From: Metaphire vulgaris
Lineage: Eukaryota > Annelida > Clitellata > Crassiclitellata > Megascolecidae
Direction: 5' to 3'
NCBI GenBank assembly: GCA_018105865.1
Contig: CM030851.1
Location: 10,133,828-10,197,827 of the forward strand
Length of the DNA stretch: 64,000 nt
The notes under the pieces are model-generated. The model had not been told where the DNA came from. It saw only the letters and a program-made list of their open reading frames with translations, and did no database searches. The position numbers were made by a program, and so were the translations under genes. This document shows, one piece after another, positions 23,401-62,971 of this stretch (the first letter of the stretch is position 1; each line of letters begins with the position of its first letter).

Positions 23401-26400
23401 CTCTACTGGATGGTAACTTTGATGAAATGTTAGTTGTAATAATATTTGCCACTGATATTTGACGCACTTAGGTTGTTCAAGACCTCTCAGAGTTATAGCG
23501 CTACTGTTCAACAGTTTGGTTTATCAACTGTTATAGGTAATAAGACTATAATATTACTGTCAGTGGTTAAAAGACTGAGAGAGGTCACTCCAAAGGACTG
23601 AAAGCCTAAAGGATTAGCACCTTCAACTTTTTCAGCATCGACTGAATGAGATGGTAGTTGCCAACTTTTCTGTTGCCTGCATTTTTTCCTCTCATTTCAG
23701 GGTCAAATATATCATCCGGATTTCTGCCTAGGTCAGAATTCGGCTTTGAAAATGACTTGGTACGTTGTCTGCTGACCTGCTGGTTTAACTACTGAATTTC
23801 TATTGGTAATTGCCTCCAATTAGATTCAGTCCCCTAAATTTTACATTGCTGAGGTCTGAAATTCATAAGTAGTTAGATAGTAGGTGAACTGTTGATATTC
23901 TTGCTGTGTTTGTAATTGCTGTTAGTGTCATTTTGACTTTTGAAATTAGCTTTGTCCCTTCCTTTCTAAGGGTGTTGTCCTTGTGTAGATGTCGGCTAAA
24001 GTAAGTCGCAAACGAAAGCAGGAGTACGTGGACGGCTTGGAAAGGCGTGTGAAGATGTGTACTGTTCAAAACAAACAGCTGCAACAGAAAGTGGACAAAC
24101 TTGAAAAACAAAACAAGTTAGTGTGTCTGTATATCGTGCGGCAGAAAATGTTGTGATGCATGGTTTGGTGTTTATGGATTGGATACAAATTGATCGGGTC
24201 AAATTCTTCCCGGGTAGTGAATTGATCGGGTGACAATTGATCGGGTGATGATTGATCAGGTGAGTTGATTGGGTGACAATTGATCAGGTGGCAGTTGATC
24301 GGGTGACAATTGATCGGATGACAGTTGATCAGGTGGCAGTTGATCGGGTGACAATTGATCAGATGACAATTTATCAGGTGACAGTTGATTGGGTAACAAT
24401 TGATCGGGTGACGATTGATCGGGTGACAGTTGATTGGGTGACAATTCATCGGGTGACAATTCATCAGTGGTCTATTGATCAAGTGTTTATTCACAATATA
24501 AACCATCCAATTTGTAAATACACATTGCGGAAATGACTAAAGTATCTGAAACACGATACAACGTTAAGTAGCACATAGACATAAATGCACATACAATAAC
24601 ATGAACTCAAAGACTATATGTCCTTATTGCGAATATGCAAAAAAATTGACAAAATATTAAAAAACGAGCAAACGTATAAAGTGTGCTCCAAAATGAAACA
24701 CACGGTGTAAACTAGCCCATAATAGTGTGAGCACCTAAAAGAGCATAAAGTCTCGGAGTTAAAATGAAAGTCATTATTATGAAAAAGATAGTTGAGCTAA
24801 AGCGCGCATTCGTGCAAGTGCATATGATGAATTGTCAACCGATGATATTTTGGTGTCTTATTATGGTACCTTATATATTCCTGTAAAATAAATATTGCTC
24901 AGTTCAGATTGCTAGTTTGAGATGATTCACGTTATTATCAATGTTTTCATAAAATATTGATTCACTTACAAAAATGCATGGGCGGGAAGTTAGTAGAGTG
25001 GTAACAACGTTGGACGATGGAGCAGGAGGTCGTGGGTTCGAGTCCCGCAGGAGCCCTAAAGGTCGACTCAGCCTTTTTCGCGGTGGTAAAATGAGGAGCA
25101 GTGGTAAAAATCTCTGTGATAAGTCAAACAGGTACGCTATGCGATACACTAGCCCCATATCCGTGGCATTGCTTGCCTGGCTGAGGGCTATAGCAACGGA
25201 GATCAGTGCCGCCCTATGAGCCCATGAGGCTCGGGGAAGGACTTGACTTTGACTATAAAAAGGCATTGGATTTCTTGCAAAGAATTTTTGGAAACATTGT
25301 TTCGCATGTTCATTTGCATTTAATGCTGTCTATTTGATTATATATGAACTTAACCAGGACTACATCACACAAAGAATTAATTAGTTGAAGCTGCATATGG
25401 TAACTGAGTAGTGAGTATTAAGTGACTACTGGTTACCTTAATACAGTGCTTCCCTACCTGTGTGCCGCGGCACACAAGTGTACCGCATCAACTTTTAAAG
25501 TGTGCTGCATGTTGGAAAATTTTTTTTTCTTAGACCTAGAATCTGTTCTAATGACAGCTAATGTAAATAAGTTGAAAACCTTTTTTGCTCATCAACTTGG
25601 GAAAAGGAAGAGATCACGATCACAGATGAGGTTTTTTTGCTTGTCGACTGCAGTGTGCTATTGACTGTATGTTTCTTCGATAGTGTGCCGTGGCTGGTAA
25701 ATGCTTGGGAAGCACTGGTTTAGTAAGTAGTAAGTTAGGGTCATAATTCTGTGCAGTAACATTCGCTTCGGATCTGGATCCAGCAGATTCTGACCCAAAA
25801 TATCCGGATCCGGTGGAAAATACCCGTCCAGTTATTCCCATATATATATATATATATATGAATACACTGGATATATATATTATTTTTTATTTTTTTTATG
25901 CCCTCGGTACTTCATTCCCGAGGGACTTACGATAAAAAAATTGCTTTAAAAATTTAAAAAAAAATATATATATATATATCCATATGCAGATTCATATATA
26001 TCCAGTGTATTCCTAGTAATTTGTAGAACCTTTATTAATTCTGTTAGTAGTTTAATGTGATGTTTATTTTGAATGCTTTCAGAGGTCTTGTAGGGCATCT
26101 TGTCATTTCAGTTCTCTTATGGATCAGCTGAAGAACCTCCAGGCGATGGTCAAAGTGCGCAGTTTTTCAGACAACCTTCAGTCTTTACGAAACGCGGTTC
26201 CACTGTCACAGAAACAGGCGCAAACCGGAACTTTTGTCATGGTACGATCTTTTGCTTTCAATTCCTCCGTTTAATTCGTAACAGACTTAAATAGTGCAAC
26301 GTTGAACATGTTGTGGTGATCATTTGAAAATCTTGATTTTACGCTGATATCAGGCTTGATTTGTTGAATTGCTTTCTTGTTCTTATTATTTCGCTAATGT

Positions 26401-27522
26401 TTGTTAAGGTTCTTGCATTGTCATTTGCCTTCATACTTATCCCGCACATCAGCCCCTTCTTCAGACTCAGCGAGTCAGGTCAGCTGCAGTTGAATAAAAA
26501 GTCAGCCGGGCCTGGTAAGAATGCTAACTCTTGATTAAATTATGTATATTTGGACTATTCTGTTGCATTTCGTTAGATTAAAATGTACAAAACGAGGACG
26601 AGAAACGTGATTACGAGAAATATCGAGAGTACTTTGAGCACTTAAACTGATACTGCAATAAATGCTTTGTGCAGTGCTATTAAATGGATACTATTTTAAG
26701 ATTCAGAACGTTATTTCTGGTCAATTATTAGTTTGGATTAATAATTCTTATTTATCTGTCAAAGATGAACAGTTTTGGGGTGAGAATACTTAGAATAGTC
26801 TGGCTTCCATTGCTTGTTTCAAAACTTGTAAATTGCTTTTATAAATTTGTCTTTTTTGTTTACTTCAATGTATCTTCACTCAGTTCCGTGACCAAATAAG
26901 GATACTAAAGGCAAAATATAATTAATAATATATTTGACTGAGCATGGAAGTGCAGTATAATGAAAAGAATGATAAGATAATTAATTTTGAAAATTTTTAT
27001 CGATATTAAATCTTCAGCATATTTATTTTGCATCAAAATTTATGTAGTGAACCTAATAGAAATACTGCAACAGTTGTACAAATGTTTGTACTTTCTTTGC
27101 GTTGCTAAACTTTGAATATTTATGCCGCAGGTCGTACTCTTCTGTATTCGACATCAGAAAATGACTTATACGTACGAGAGTTTGACGATCAGTATTCCAA
27201 GGTTCCGTATCCATTTGGGCCACAAAAAGAACCGCTTGAAGCATCAGAGGATGATGCTAAGCTTAAGGATGTTCTTGATGCTGACGACAAACTCAATGGC
27301 ACCGATGACCTGATGGATGGTAAGTCCGATGACAAAGTGGAAGCGACTGGAAAAGGAAAAACGGAAAACGAGCAGTTCCACGACGACGGTGCCTGGCCAA
27401 CAGAGGTGACTGTGGAGATTAAACCAAATGGAAGCATGAAAAGTATCGAAAATGGAAGCACTCTGCAAATGGGGGGTGAAAAGCAAACAGATAATCAGTC
27501 GATCAAAAGGAATGATTTGTAG
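20497..27522 (+). CDS. CREB3L: CREB3-like ER-membrane bZIP transcription factor, eight coding exons
   Basis: Membrane-tethered stress and secretory-pathway activator, released by site-1/site-2 proteolysis in the Golgi (family knowledge). Exons: 20497-20643, 21448-21928, 22465-22634, 23161-23289, 23989-24116, 26112-26241, 26409-26514, 27131-27522; all phases join, giving 560 aa (human CREB3L1/2 are about 520). The N-terminal region is acidic and Ser-rich. The bZIP (about 290-365) begins [20 protein letters not shown], continues with basic [18 protein letters not shown], and has a zipper with leucines spaced by sevens, one heptad position being Cys. QAQTGTFVM precedes a single membrane segment (396-412, [17 protein letters not shown]). 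RTLL at 432-435, on the lumenal side, fits the site-1 protease RxxL consensus. The lumenal tail is acidic and Lys-rich. The start is the first ATG before an acidic MSLDLG segment. Confidence 0.95.
20873..21405 (-). pseudogene. LINE (CR1/L2-like) ORF2 C-terminal fragment with 3' tail
   Basis: On the minus strand, pieces read [20 protein letters not shown], then [16 protein letters not shown], then [20 protein letters not shown]. This is the usual order at the end of non-LTR reverse-transcriptase ORFs. The frame is broken near 21300. The tail runs through GGTTTTCACACAGGCTTAC to AAAATCACATTATTAT at about 20873. It lies in CREB3L intron 1, its 5' limit about 43 bp from the exon 2 acceptor. Confidence 0.85.
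24178..24475. repeat. Minisatellite of about 15-16 bp in CREB3L intron 5
   Basis: About 19 tandem units of the type TTGATCGGGTGACAA, with CAGGTGGCAG and similar variants. Translation gives [14 protein letters not shown] repeats on the minus strand, but there is no start context or conserved reading frame, so it is non-coding. Confidence 0.93.
24980..25255 (+). mobile_element. tRNA-derived SINE, full-length copy
   Basis: The head has an A box (TAGTAGAGTGGTAAC, 24991-25005) and a B box (GGTTCGAGTCC, 25035-25045). The body runs through GGTCGACTCAGCCTTTTTCG, then a Gln-tRNA-unrelated GGTAAAATGAG segment, to GGGGAAGGACTTGACTTTGAC. Two reverse copies lie at 56918-57166 and 4337-4441. It sits in CREB3L intron 5. 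Confidence 0.88.
25444..25716. mobile_element. hAT (Charlie-like) MITE, 273 bp
   Basis: Ends CAGTGCTTCCCTACC and GCTTGGGAAGCACTG are inverted, with GTGTGCCGCGGCACAC just inside. This is the typical hAT look. No clear 8-bp duplication remains. CREB3L intron 5. Confidence 0.7.
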
Positions 27523-27632
27523 AAAGTTGAAATGAGTTTAGAACGCAACTTAGCAATTACGAACAGAGTTCTTATTTAATGTTCGGTGTAGACGACCCAA
27601 CAACAAGACAAACCATTAATGTCTGAACTAAA

Positions 27633-27795
27633 TAGTGTTTATTCTAACCACCTAGACATTGGGAGGAGGAGTTCAACATTTTGGGGAACAGACATTGGGG
27701 AATCATACTACTTGCCAAAATGTCAAAGAAATGGAGGGGGGAATTTCAAACTTTGGGGGAAATTCCCCCCCAGAGAAGGTCTAGAATAAGCACTG
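27633..27795. mobile_element. MITE of the CAGTGTTTATTCTA family, 163 bp
   Basis: Ends TAGTGTTTATTCTA and TAGAATAAGCACTG are inverted. If the first two bases of the left end belong to the target, both flanks read ACTAAATA (27627-27634, 27796-27803). It lies 110 bp past the CREB3L stop, probably in the 3' UTR. Other copies: 18532-18853, 43157-43341 and 50309-50493. Confidence 0.78.
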
Positions 27796-28383
27796 ACTAA
27801 ATATATTCAAGAAGGTGTAAACAGTCTATTTGTTGCTTTTATTTCATTTTCATCACCAGCTTTTTCAGAGACATGAGATGGATGATCTCTTATTGTTAAA
27901 TCTATACGTGTTATGGTTGATTTGATGTTGTACAAAAGTGTATCGTACTTGTGTCCTATGATCTTTTGATACACTGCTCTGTCTGACGCATCTTAATGTA
28001 TATTTAGATTAAATGTATGTCACAATCGAATACCAAGTATTACAAAAGAGATTTGAACATTTGTGGTGATCGTTGGGCAAACTGTAGACAGATCAAAATT
28101 TTGAAAATATGGGCATTTGAGGATTGTACTGTACTTCTAATGAAGTTGTTTGTCCTGGGCAATGCATTGCAACCAGATGCATGATAAAAATGGTTCGAAT
28201 CTCATAAAGGCGATCGGCAAAATTATTTTACAAATGGCAAGAAATTTCAAAATTTAAATGGTATGCTTATATTCCATATTCAAATGGTTTACTGTACATT
28301 ATAAATGTATAAGATAAAAATATATTCTATATTTAAACGATACAATATATATTTTAAATGTATAGCACTTGAATATATTCAAA

Positions 28384-28500
28384 ATAAGTAAGTAAGTAAA
28401 ATCTTATCAATTTATATAGCGCTTTGGGAAGTAGTACAGTAGTAGCTGCTTATTCTTATGCACTTGATCTTTCTTGAAATAAATAGCCATAGATGAGGTG
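28384..28500. mobile_element. Dispersed repeat with TATAGCGCTTTGGGAAG core
   Basis: AAGTAAGTAAGTAAAATCTTA, then TATATAGCGCTTTGGGAAGT, then GTAGCTGCTTATTCTTATG. Same order as 4558-4680 and 34888-35000. Confidence 0.65.
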
Positions 28501-28825
28501 GATGGTCGGCAGGGCGGGTGGGTTATAGCTATGAAGGAAATGACTTTTGGAATAGAAAAGTTTTAAGTTTAGTGGTACACCTGTTATTATATTCATATCG
28601 ATGTTTTGATCAAATATTTTGTCTATGTTTGGTCGATAGACTCTATTTATGAGCACAGGAGGCAGACTATAGGCCCTACAAGACAACATCGAATGTTTTT
28701 TATGTAAAGAATTTGTTTGATAGCTGGTGTTTAGAAATAGGCTTGAAGGATTCAGAACAGATTCTGCTGACACTGTGCTATTCTGGGGATGACTAGGATT
28801 GTGAATTGGGGGGGACCTTGTCAAC

Positions 28826-29619
28826 CAGAGATGTAGTACTTGGTATTTGTACTTGTAGGATACTGTGAAATTTTTTAGTACTTGTACTTGTACTTGTAAG
28901 GCCAGGTACTTGTACTTGTACTCAGGAATTTGTACTTGTACTGGAGGCCAATGTACTTGTACTTGTACCTGAAGCATTGTGTACTTGCATGATCTCTGGC
29001 TGTACTTCAATGGTACCAGTAATGCTGTTCCTTTAGGCTAATGACAAGCACATCTTCACAGATGGCCAAGTACCTGGAACTCAACGATATTTATGATGAA
29101 ACCACTGATTGTCTTGGAACAGTGAAGTTAATAGAAAGGAGTTCAACAGGCTTATAATGCAGCCATTAATTAGAGACCTTATTCATACCAATTAAACACG
29201 TAAAATTGGCTTGTTAGGTGGGTTAATATGACCGATGCAAGACTATCATCTCTATGTTTTAAGTGCAACTGTGATGATATTTAGATGCTAATATAGTGTC
29301 AATTTTATTGGATGGCCAGACAAACTGTCCTCGGACAAAATGTCACGGACAAAATGTCATGTAGAAAATGTCATGGGGACAAAATGTCAGCGAAAAAAAT
29401 GTCATTGTCAAAAATGTTGTACTGTACTTGGAGGCCAGGTACTTGTACTTGTTTGTGAGGCCAGGTACTTGTACCTGTACTGAAGGCCAGGTACTTGTAC
29501 TTGTACATGAGTGTTTGGAATGCAAGTACTTGTACTTGTGTTTTGTACTTGAAGGATTCGGAGGCCAGGTACTTGTACTTGTACTTGTACTTTAAGCATT
29601 GTTACTTGCTACATCTCTG
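28826..29619. mobile_element. hAT-like element with GTACTT arrays, interrupted in the middle
   Basis: Outer ends CAGAGATGTAG and CTACATCTCTG are inverted. The 8-bp flanks TTGTCAAC (28818-28825) and GTGTCAAC (29620-29627) differ at one base. Two arrays of GTACTT units with GGCCAG spacers (28855-28990, 29420-29600) fill the ends. Between them lies unrelated DNA, with an internal end ATCTCTGG (about 28998) and a GACAAAATGTC palindromic repeat (29321-29418) like the one at 53839-54013. Predicted YKYKYL and YLYLY peptides are artefacts of the arrays. Confidence 0.72.
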
Positions 29620-29920
29620 GTGTCAACCTCAAATTGGGGGGTGTAAAAATATCCCTGCTACCTTGGTTTCGTTAAAACAATGAATTTGCATTGGCAGATG
29701 AGTTTCTCATTGTTAGATGGCATTTGGCATCGAGTTGTCTTTGTTGTTCACAGTTGCATGCTAAAGAGACTATTCATATTAATTGTTGGTGACTGTATGA
29801 CGTCTATGAAACAGATAGTCCATGAATATCTTGGCATTTTGTTTATGCACTTTATACTGTACACGTTTTCATTCTTGTATTAAACGTCGACTGGCAGAAA
29901 CATAATTTTTTAGTTTAGTT

Positions 29921-30100
29921 CACGGGCGTTTGAAGGGGAAATTGCACCCCCTGAAAAATTGTGAAGCTATGACAAACATAAAGTTACTTGTTTATTTCGT
30001 CACAAAACCCTGTTTTGCATCCCTCTGGAAAACATTTTCATTTTTTTCGTTACAAGACCTTGTTTTGCACCTCCCTGGATAAATTTCTGCGGACGCCCAT
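29921..30100. mobile_element. MITE of the CATGGGCGTCCG family, diverged
   Basis: Left end near CACGGGCGTTTG, right end GCGGACGCCCATG. The interior shares GCACCCCCTGAAAAATTGTG and TTTGTGACGAAA-like segments with 10413-10562. Flanks TAGTTTAGTT and GTTTAGTT suggest a shared 8-mer. Confidence 0.65.
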
Positions 30101-30430
30101 GGTTTAGTTTGACTAGAGTTTGCATGCACAATAATAATATTACATAAGCCCCATGCATAACATGCCTCTCATGGAAAATAGTGCAATTCTTACAATAAAA
30201 AATGTGAATGGGGGTTTGTTGCAGTAATGGGTTAAGCATAATCCAGTGAGTAGAACAAACATCATTTTTATTCCAAATAGGTAAAAATTGTCAAAGCAAA
30301 ATAAATCAGTTTTCTTCTGTCAGTGGACGATTGCTCTGGCATTGCTCTTTAGAATTACAATATTCAGTTTTGTTGCTACAGTCTGATCGACCAAAGCCAG
30401 TGCTGGCAATTTTATAGTCTATTTACCCTG

Positions 30431-58679
<28,249 letters not shown>

Positions 58680-58763
58680 CCCCGAGGAAGAAGTAGAAGA
58701 AGAACAATAAAAGAGCAAAAAACGAGAGAAAGAGCAATCACACGACTCCTTCCTCTTCTTCGA

Positions 58764-58797
<34 letters not shown>

Positions 58798-59091
58798 GGT
58801 GGCGCTGATGATGAACGACAGAGGGCGTGAAGTTCTCTCCTATTCGTCATCGATTCAACAGACGTCGACGAGCGCCCCCGATGCGACAACGCCGTGCCTC
58901 GATTTATTCCTCTTCTGCCGATATCGACGAACTTTGCGGCGGCGGCCGGCTCGGGTCTTTGGCGGGACGCGCAAGATTCCTTTGACGCCGGCCGGCGTCG
59001 GCAGTCGAAAGCGCCGCGCATCGCACACCTGCTACTACCTGCTTCCCGCGGCGGCGACTGCGTCAGCCGCTGCGCTTTCGACTTCGTTTAA
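58680..59091 (-). other. ERG 5' leader and probable promoter region, with CAG array
   Basis: This GC-rich stretch lies upstream of the ERG ATG. A CAG array (58769-58797, sense CAG) is in frame with MPIRRG, and the frame stays open for more than 110 codons. The HERG-type start [14 protein letters not shown] argues that translation begins at 58679 and that this is 5' UTR. No definite TATA box is visible. Confidence 0.6.
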
Positions 59092-59127
59092 AGTTTAACC
59101 ACCTCAATCGTCAAATGCATGGTTATT

Positions 59128-59490
59128 CCCAGGATTATCAATTTGGGGGAGGTGTCGGTATATTTTGGGGGTCCATCCTTGCCGAAGAAGCCTGACAAGC
59201 AAAAAAGGTCATCCCAGGGCTCAGGTTTGGGGGAGGGGAGCGTTGGGGGTGTCGGTCTCAAATTGGGGAGGGTGCCGGGGATGTTAGAGGGTGTAAAAAT
59301 ATCCCTGGGACGATGGATATTTTTTACGCCCCCTAACACCCCATCCCCTCCCCCAATTTGAGGTCGACACCCACAAATTTGGTAATGTGACAATGGTATG
59401 CATACAAAATGTATACTAATTAGCTCCGGACACCCCCTCTCCAATTTGAGATCGACACCCCCAAATTCATAATCCTAGAAATATCCCTGC
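59128..59490. mobile_element. GTCGACACCCCCAAATT repeat element
   Basis: Left part AGGATTATCAATTTGGGGGA and right part AATTCATAATCCTAGAAATA are inverted. Between them are repeated AATTTGAGGTCGACACCC units and one full module CTGACAAGC/A-run/GGTCATC (59192-59213). Relatives at 61455-61690 and 62447-62622. Confidence 0.65.
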
Positions 59491-59589
59491 CTGGGACTCA
59501 AACGGGCTCTGATTCAGTGCGATGGAATCGAATATCGAACGGGGTAGGTGCCTGCAACCTGTGATGTTTAGTGGTGAGATGTTGTTATG

Positions 59590-59805
59590 TTTGGTGTAGA
59601 ACTGATAAAGATCGGGAGTAGTCCCTAGGGACTGGAGGGACGCAGTAGTCGCTCCTATATTCAAGAAGGGTAACCGTATAGATAGCCAGGAAATTATAGG
59701 CCAGTGAGTTTGACCTGCATACTATGCAAAGTTCTGGGAAAAATAATAAAAGTAAAGTTATTGGATCACCGTATGAGACACAAGGTTTTAAATGACAGCC
59801 AGCAT
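59590..59805 (+). pseudogene. LINE reverse-transcriptase fragment (domains 0-2)
   Basis: VPRDWRDAVVAPIFKKGNR, then after one frameshift NYRPVSLTCILCKVLGKIIK and LLDHRMRHKVLNDSQH. The WRxAxVxPIFKKG and NYRPVSLT motifs are diagnostic of non-LTR reverse transcriptase. It is cut at 59806 by a CAGTGGCGTAGCC MITE end. Confidence 0.88.
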
Positions 59806-60047
59806 CAGTGGCGTAGCCAGGATTTCCGGAAGGGGGTTGTGGTTTCGATCGTGACCAAACTTTGAAAAAATCTTTACAAGAAAAAACCTCCTCCAGCTTT
59901 ATGGATGGATGGAGTGAGCGAAGCCCGCTATTTTTGTTTAAAGATTCAGCTATCATTACTACTAAGTAGACCTACCAGTAGTAACAGACGAAGGAAACGG
60001 ATGGCAAGCAGGGATTTTTTTACACCTCCCCCGGTTTGTGACAGACA

Positions 60048-60093
60048 CATGGGCGTCAGCAGAAATTTGTCCAGGATGGTGCAAAACAGGGTC

Positions 60094-60145
<52 letters not shown>

Positions 60146-60470
60146 GTAGTAGTATTTATATAGTGCAATAAGCATGACAATTTATATAGTGCAATAGGCA
60201 AGGCCAAAGTCAAGAGCACTTTACAGGGGGCACTTGTAGGAGATAGTAAATAAGTGCGTCTTTAGTTTGTTTGCAAACAGTTCGGGAGAGGTCTCTTTAG
60301 TCACTTCATCTGGCAGTTCATCTTGTGACGAAAGAAATGAAAATTTTTTCCAGGGGGTGCAAAACAAGGTTTTGTGACGCAAGAAACAAGTAATTTTACT
60401 TGTTTCATAACTCCACAATTTTTCCAGGGGGTGCAATTGCACCCCCTTGCACACCCTCCGGACGCCCATG
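60048..60470. mobile_element. hAT-like MITE, CATGGGCGTC family, with nested LINE tail
   Basis: Ends CATGGGCGTCAGCAG and CGGACGCCCATG are inverted. Flanks GACAGACA (60040-60047) and GATAGACA (60471-60478) differ at one base. Inside, a minus-strand LINE end (LPDEVTKETSPELFANKLKT, stop, GCACTATATAAATTGTC, then an ATT array 60097-60145) replaces the middle. The outer parts match 10413-10562. Confidence 0.88.
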
Positions 60471-60697
60471 GATAGACACCCTCCCCTATAACCCCTTCTC
60501 AGGAGTGGTGTTGGCTATCACCCATAACAGACTCATGTTAAAACTATTCATTTAAAATTCTAAAATGTCACCCATTTTCAGATTGACTTTAGCCTATGTA
60601 GTTAGGGTCAATGTCATTCACCATTAATTGTCGTGATTATATCTTTGGAAGTTTTAGAATTTCGATGATTCGGCGGAGCCGTGCAGTGCACAGTCTT

Positions 60698-60792
60698 TAA
60701 CCCCTTAACTGGGGATCCCGGATATATCCGTCCATTTTACATTGAGTTACAGTTAAATACACGGTTAATTAATAATTAATTAAGGGGTTAAT
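60698..60792. mobile_element. Palindromic mini-element TTAACCCCTTAACTGGGG
   Basis: Starts TTAACCCCTTAACTGGGG and ends TAAGGGGTTAA. It is nearly identical over about 70 bp to 63821-63900, with an extra TTAATTAATAATTAA insert before the right end. Confidence 0.8.
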
Positions 60793-61143
60793 TGACACCC
60801 ACAGCCGTAACTAGGGTTTTGGGCACCCGGGACAAGATTTCCATTTTGCGCCCTAAATTTCGGTGATGACCTTTTTTAGTCGTCACAGTTTTCTCATTCC
60901 TTTCCTAGAGGTAAATAAACACTCCATTTTGGGGGTGATGACCTTTTTTTAGTCGTCATGGCTTTTCTTTTACTTTTATTCACACCCAGTAAAAAAATTG
61001 TATTCACACTCAAAAAAGCGCCCCACCCCCGGTCGGCGTCGGGGCGACTTGCCCCCCGCCCTCTTCTAGTTACGGCTCTGTTGACACCCTCTGCAATTAG
61101 TGGACGCCCCAACGCAAATGCCTGAGAAAATGCCTGATGGCAG

Positions 61144-61359
61144 CAGGGCCGGATAAGGTCCGAGTGGGCCTGGGGCTGAGAAGAAAAAAGGCCTTCGCCT
61201 ATACCGAACAAATTTCTGACAAGCCAAAAAAGTTTATTTCCCTTTCTAAACGAACTGACAAGCAAAAAAGAAGGTTACGAAACAACGGTGGGCCTATTTT
61301 TCATGGTGGGCTTGGGGCTTCAGCCCCCTCAGCCCCCGCCTTAACTTAATCTGGCCCTG
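61144..61359. mobile_element. hAT-like MITE, 216 bp, CAGGGCCGG family
   Basis: Ends CAGGGCCGGATAAGG and TTAATCTGGCCCTG are inverted. Perfect 8-bp duplication GATGGCAG (61136-61143, 61360-61367). Two TGACAAGC/A-run modules lie at 61216-61232 and 61255-61270. Sister of 41272-41483 in opposite orientation. Confidence 0.93.
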
Positions 61360-61454
61360 GATGGCAGCTAGTCATTAGCAGGCTCAAGGGAGTAATGCGT
61401 AAGAGGTGGTGTGGGAAGATTTTAATAGCCTAATACCGTATACTAGGCCTAAAC

Positions 61455-61690
61455 CAGGGATATTTTTACAGCCCCTAACACCCCCTTCCAATTTGAGGTC
61501 GACACCCCTCCCCCCAAAAAATTTGGTAATGTGACAATGGTACGCAAACAAACTGCACATTAATTAGCCCTGAACATCCCCCCAAATGGAGAAGGACACC
61601 CCCAACTTTTATCCTGGGATGACCTTTTTTGCTTGTCAGACTTTTTCGGTAGAGACTTACAAACTCCGACACCCTACTAGATTTTTCCGA
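61455..61690. mobile_element. Copy of the GTCGACACCCC repeat element
   Basis: CAGGGATATTTTTACAGCCC, AATTTGAGGTCGACACCCC and a full module GATGACC/T-run/GCTTGTCAG (61618-61640), ending near CAAATTCACAAGCCTAGAA. The ends are not resolved by a duplication. Confidence 0.6.
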
Positions 61691-62446
61691 CACCCCCAAA
61701 TTCACAAGCCTAGAATCGCATACTAGGTCAGAGACGTTGAACATATAACAATTACAATCCGTTCACGTTTTGATAGATAGGGAAATTAGGAAATTATGCA
61801 GCAGGCTGCAACCAGCAGGGGCTTCTATCCCTATTTAAGGCGGGCTCAGTGTGCGCCCGGAAAAAAAATGGGGGGGGGAAATATTTTGCTTTCAACGCCG
61901 TTATATAAACTATTAATAAGCTAAACGATGCTACTAATCTTAACTGAACTGACACTGATATTGAATCAAAATAACACTGATCGTGACGTAATCAGTGGCG
62001 TCATTTTGAGGGGGAGGGGAGCCGTGGCCCCCAAAGGAAATGAACAAACTAATTTATAATGTAATAATATGCAAAACATGCAAAAATTGCAAAAAAATTG
62101 CAAAAAAATATCAAAAAATTGCTAATTTGCCAATATTGGCCCTAAAATTTGCCAAAATTGCCCAACATTTTCCAAAATTATGCAAAAAATTTGCAAAAAT
62201 GCCTAAGATTTGCCAAAATTTACAAAAAAGATTAGCCAAAAATTATCTTGCCCCAAGAAAAGCGTGAACTGACGCTACTGGTCCTAATCAATGGTACATG
62301 ATAGCTATATAATACAAAGGATAAAAAGCTGAAAATAATACAAAAGTCTACAAGGAGCAAATTAGCAGGAGAATTTGATAATGGAGGGGGAATTTGTACT
62401 TTTTGGGGAAATTATGGCTTCAGCAGGGATAGAAGCCGCTGGCAAC

Positions 62447-62622
62447 CAGGGTTATTTCTTTAGATGATTATCAATTTGAGGGGGCGTCGGTAAATTCTAG
62501 GGGTTCTCTGCGAAAAAAGTCTGACAAGCAAAAAAGAAAAAGGTCATCCCATTAGCTGAAATTGGAGGTGTAGGTCCCAAATTGGGGAGGGGGTGTTGGG
62601 GTGTAAAAATAAAATACCCGTG
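62447..62622. mobile_element. Copy of the CAGGG-TATTT repeat element, 176 bp
   Basis: CAGGGTTATTTCTTTAG at the left, AAATACCCGTG at the right. Flanks CTGGCAAC and ACTGCAAC differ at two bases. Module CTGACAAGC/A-run/GGTCATC at 62521-62548. Confidence 0.65.
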
Positions 62623-62971
62623 ACTGCAACTTAACGAAAGAGAAATCATTCGTGGATTCCGTTAATACATCTTGGAAAGAACATATTTGGATAAAATGCT
62701 TCCTCTGTTGCATTCTCCTTCTAACATTCTAACAGATGAATTTGCTAATCACTACAACGACAGCCTCGCTTATGACAAGAACACAATCTCGTCGCTTTTA
62801 TCCATCCGATTAGGGGAGGAGGGGGTCCAGCATGCCTACCGTCCGGCACGCGACAGACCTGGTGTTGATGGGAAAAAAATTTTTTGCTTTGGTGGGATTG
62901 GTTGGGTAGGCTTAAGCCTACCCTAGCCTTTAATAAAATCCGCCTATGAGTCGATGCACAGTAGAACCGAA

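Noticed and set aside
24180..24475. CRISPR-like array
   Set aside because: Units are contiguous and of 15-16 bp with no spacers. This is a eukaryotic minisatellite.
24066..24506. Repeat protein [10 protein letters not shown] (146 codons, minus strand)
   Set aside because: Translation of the minisatellite in CREB3L intron 5, antisense to exon 5.
24985..25060. tRNA gene
   Set aside because: A and B boxes are present, but the acceptor and anticodon arms do not pair and the sequence continues into a body repeated elsewhere. It is a SINE.
28456..29010. 184-codon open frame with YKYKYL repeats
   Set aside because: Produced by GTACTT arrays of a transposon.
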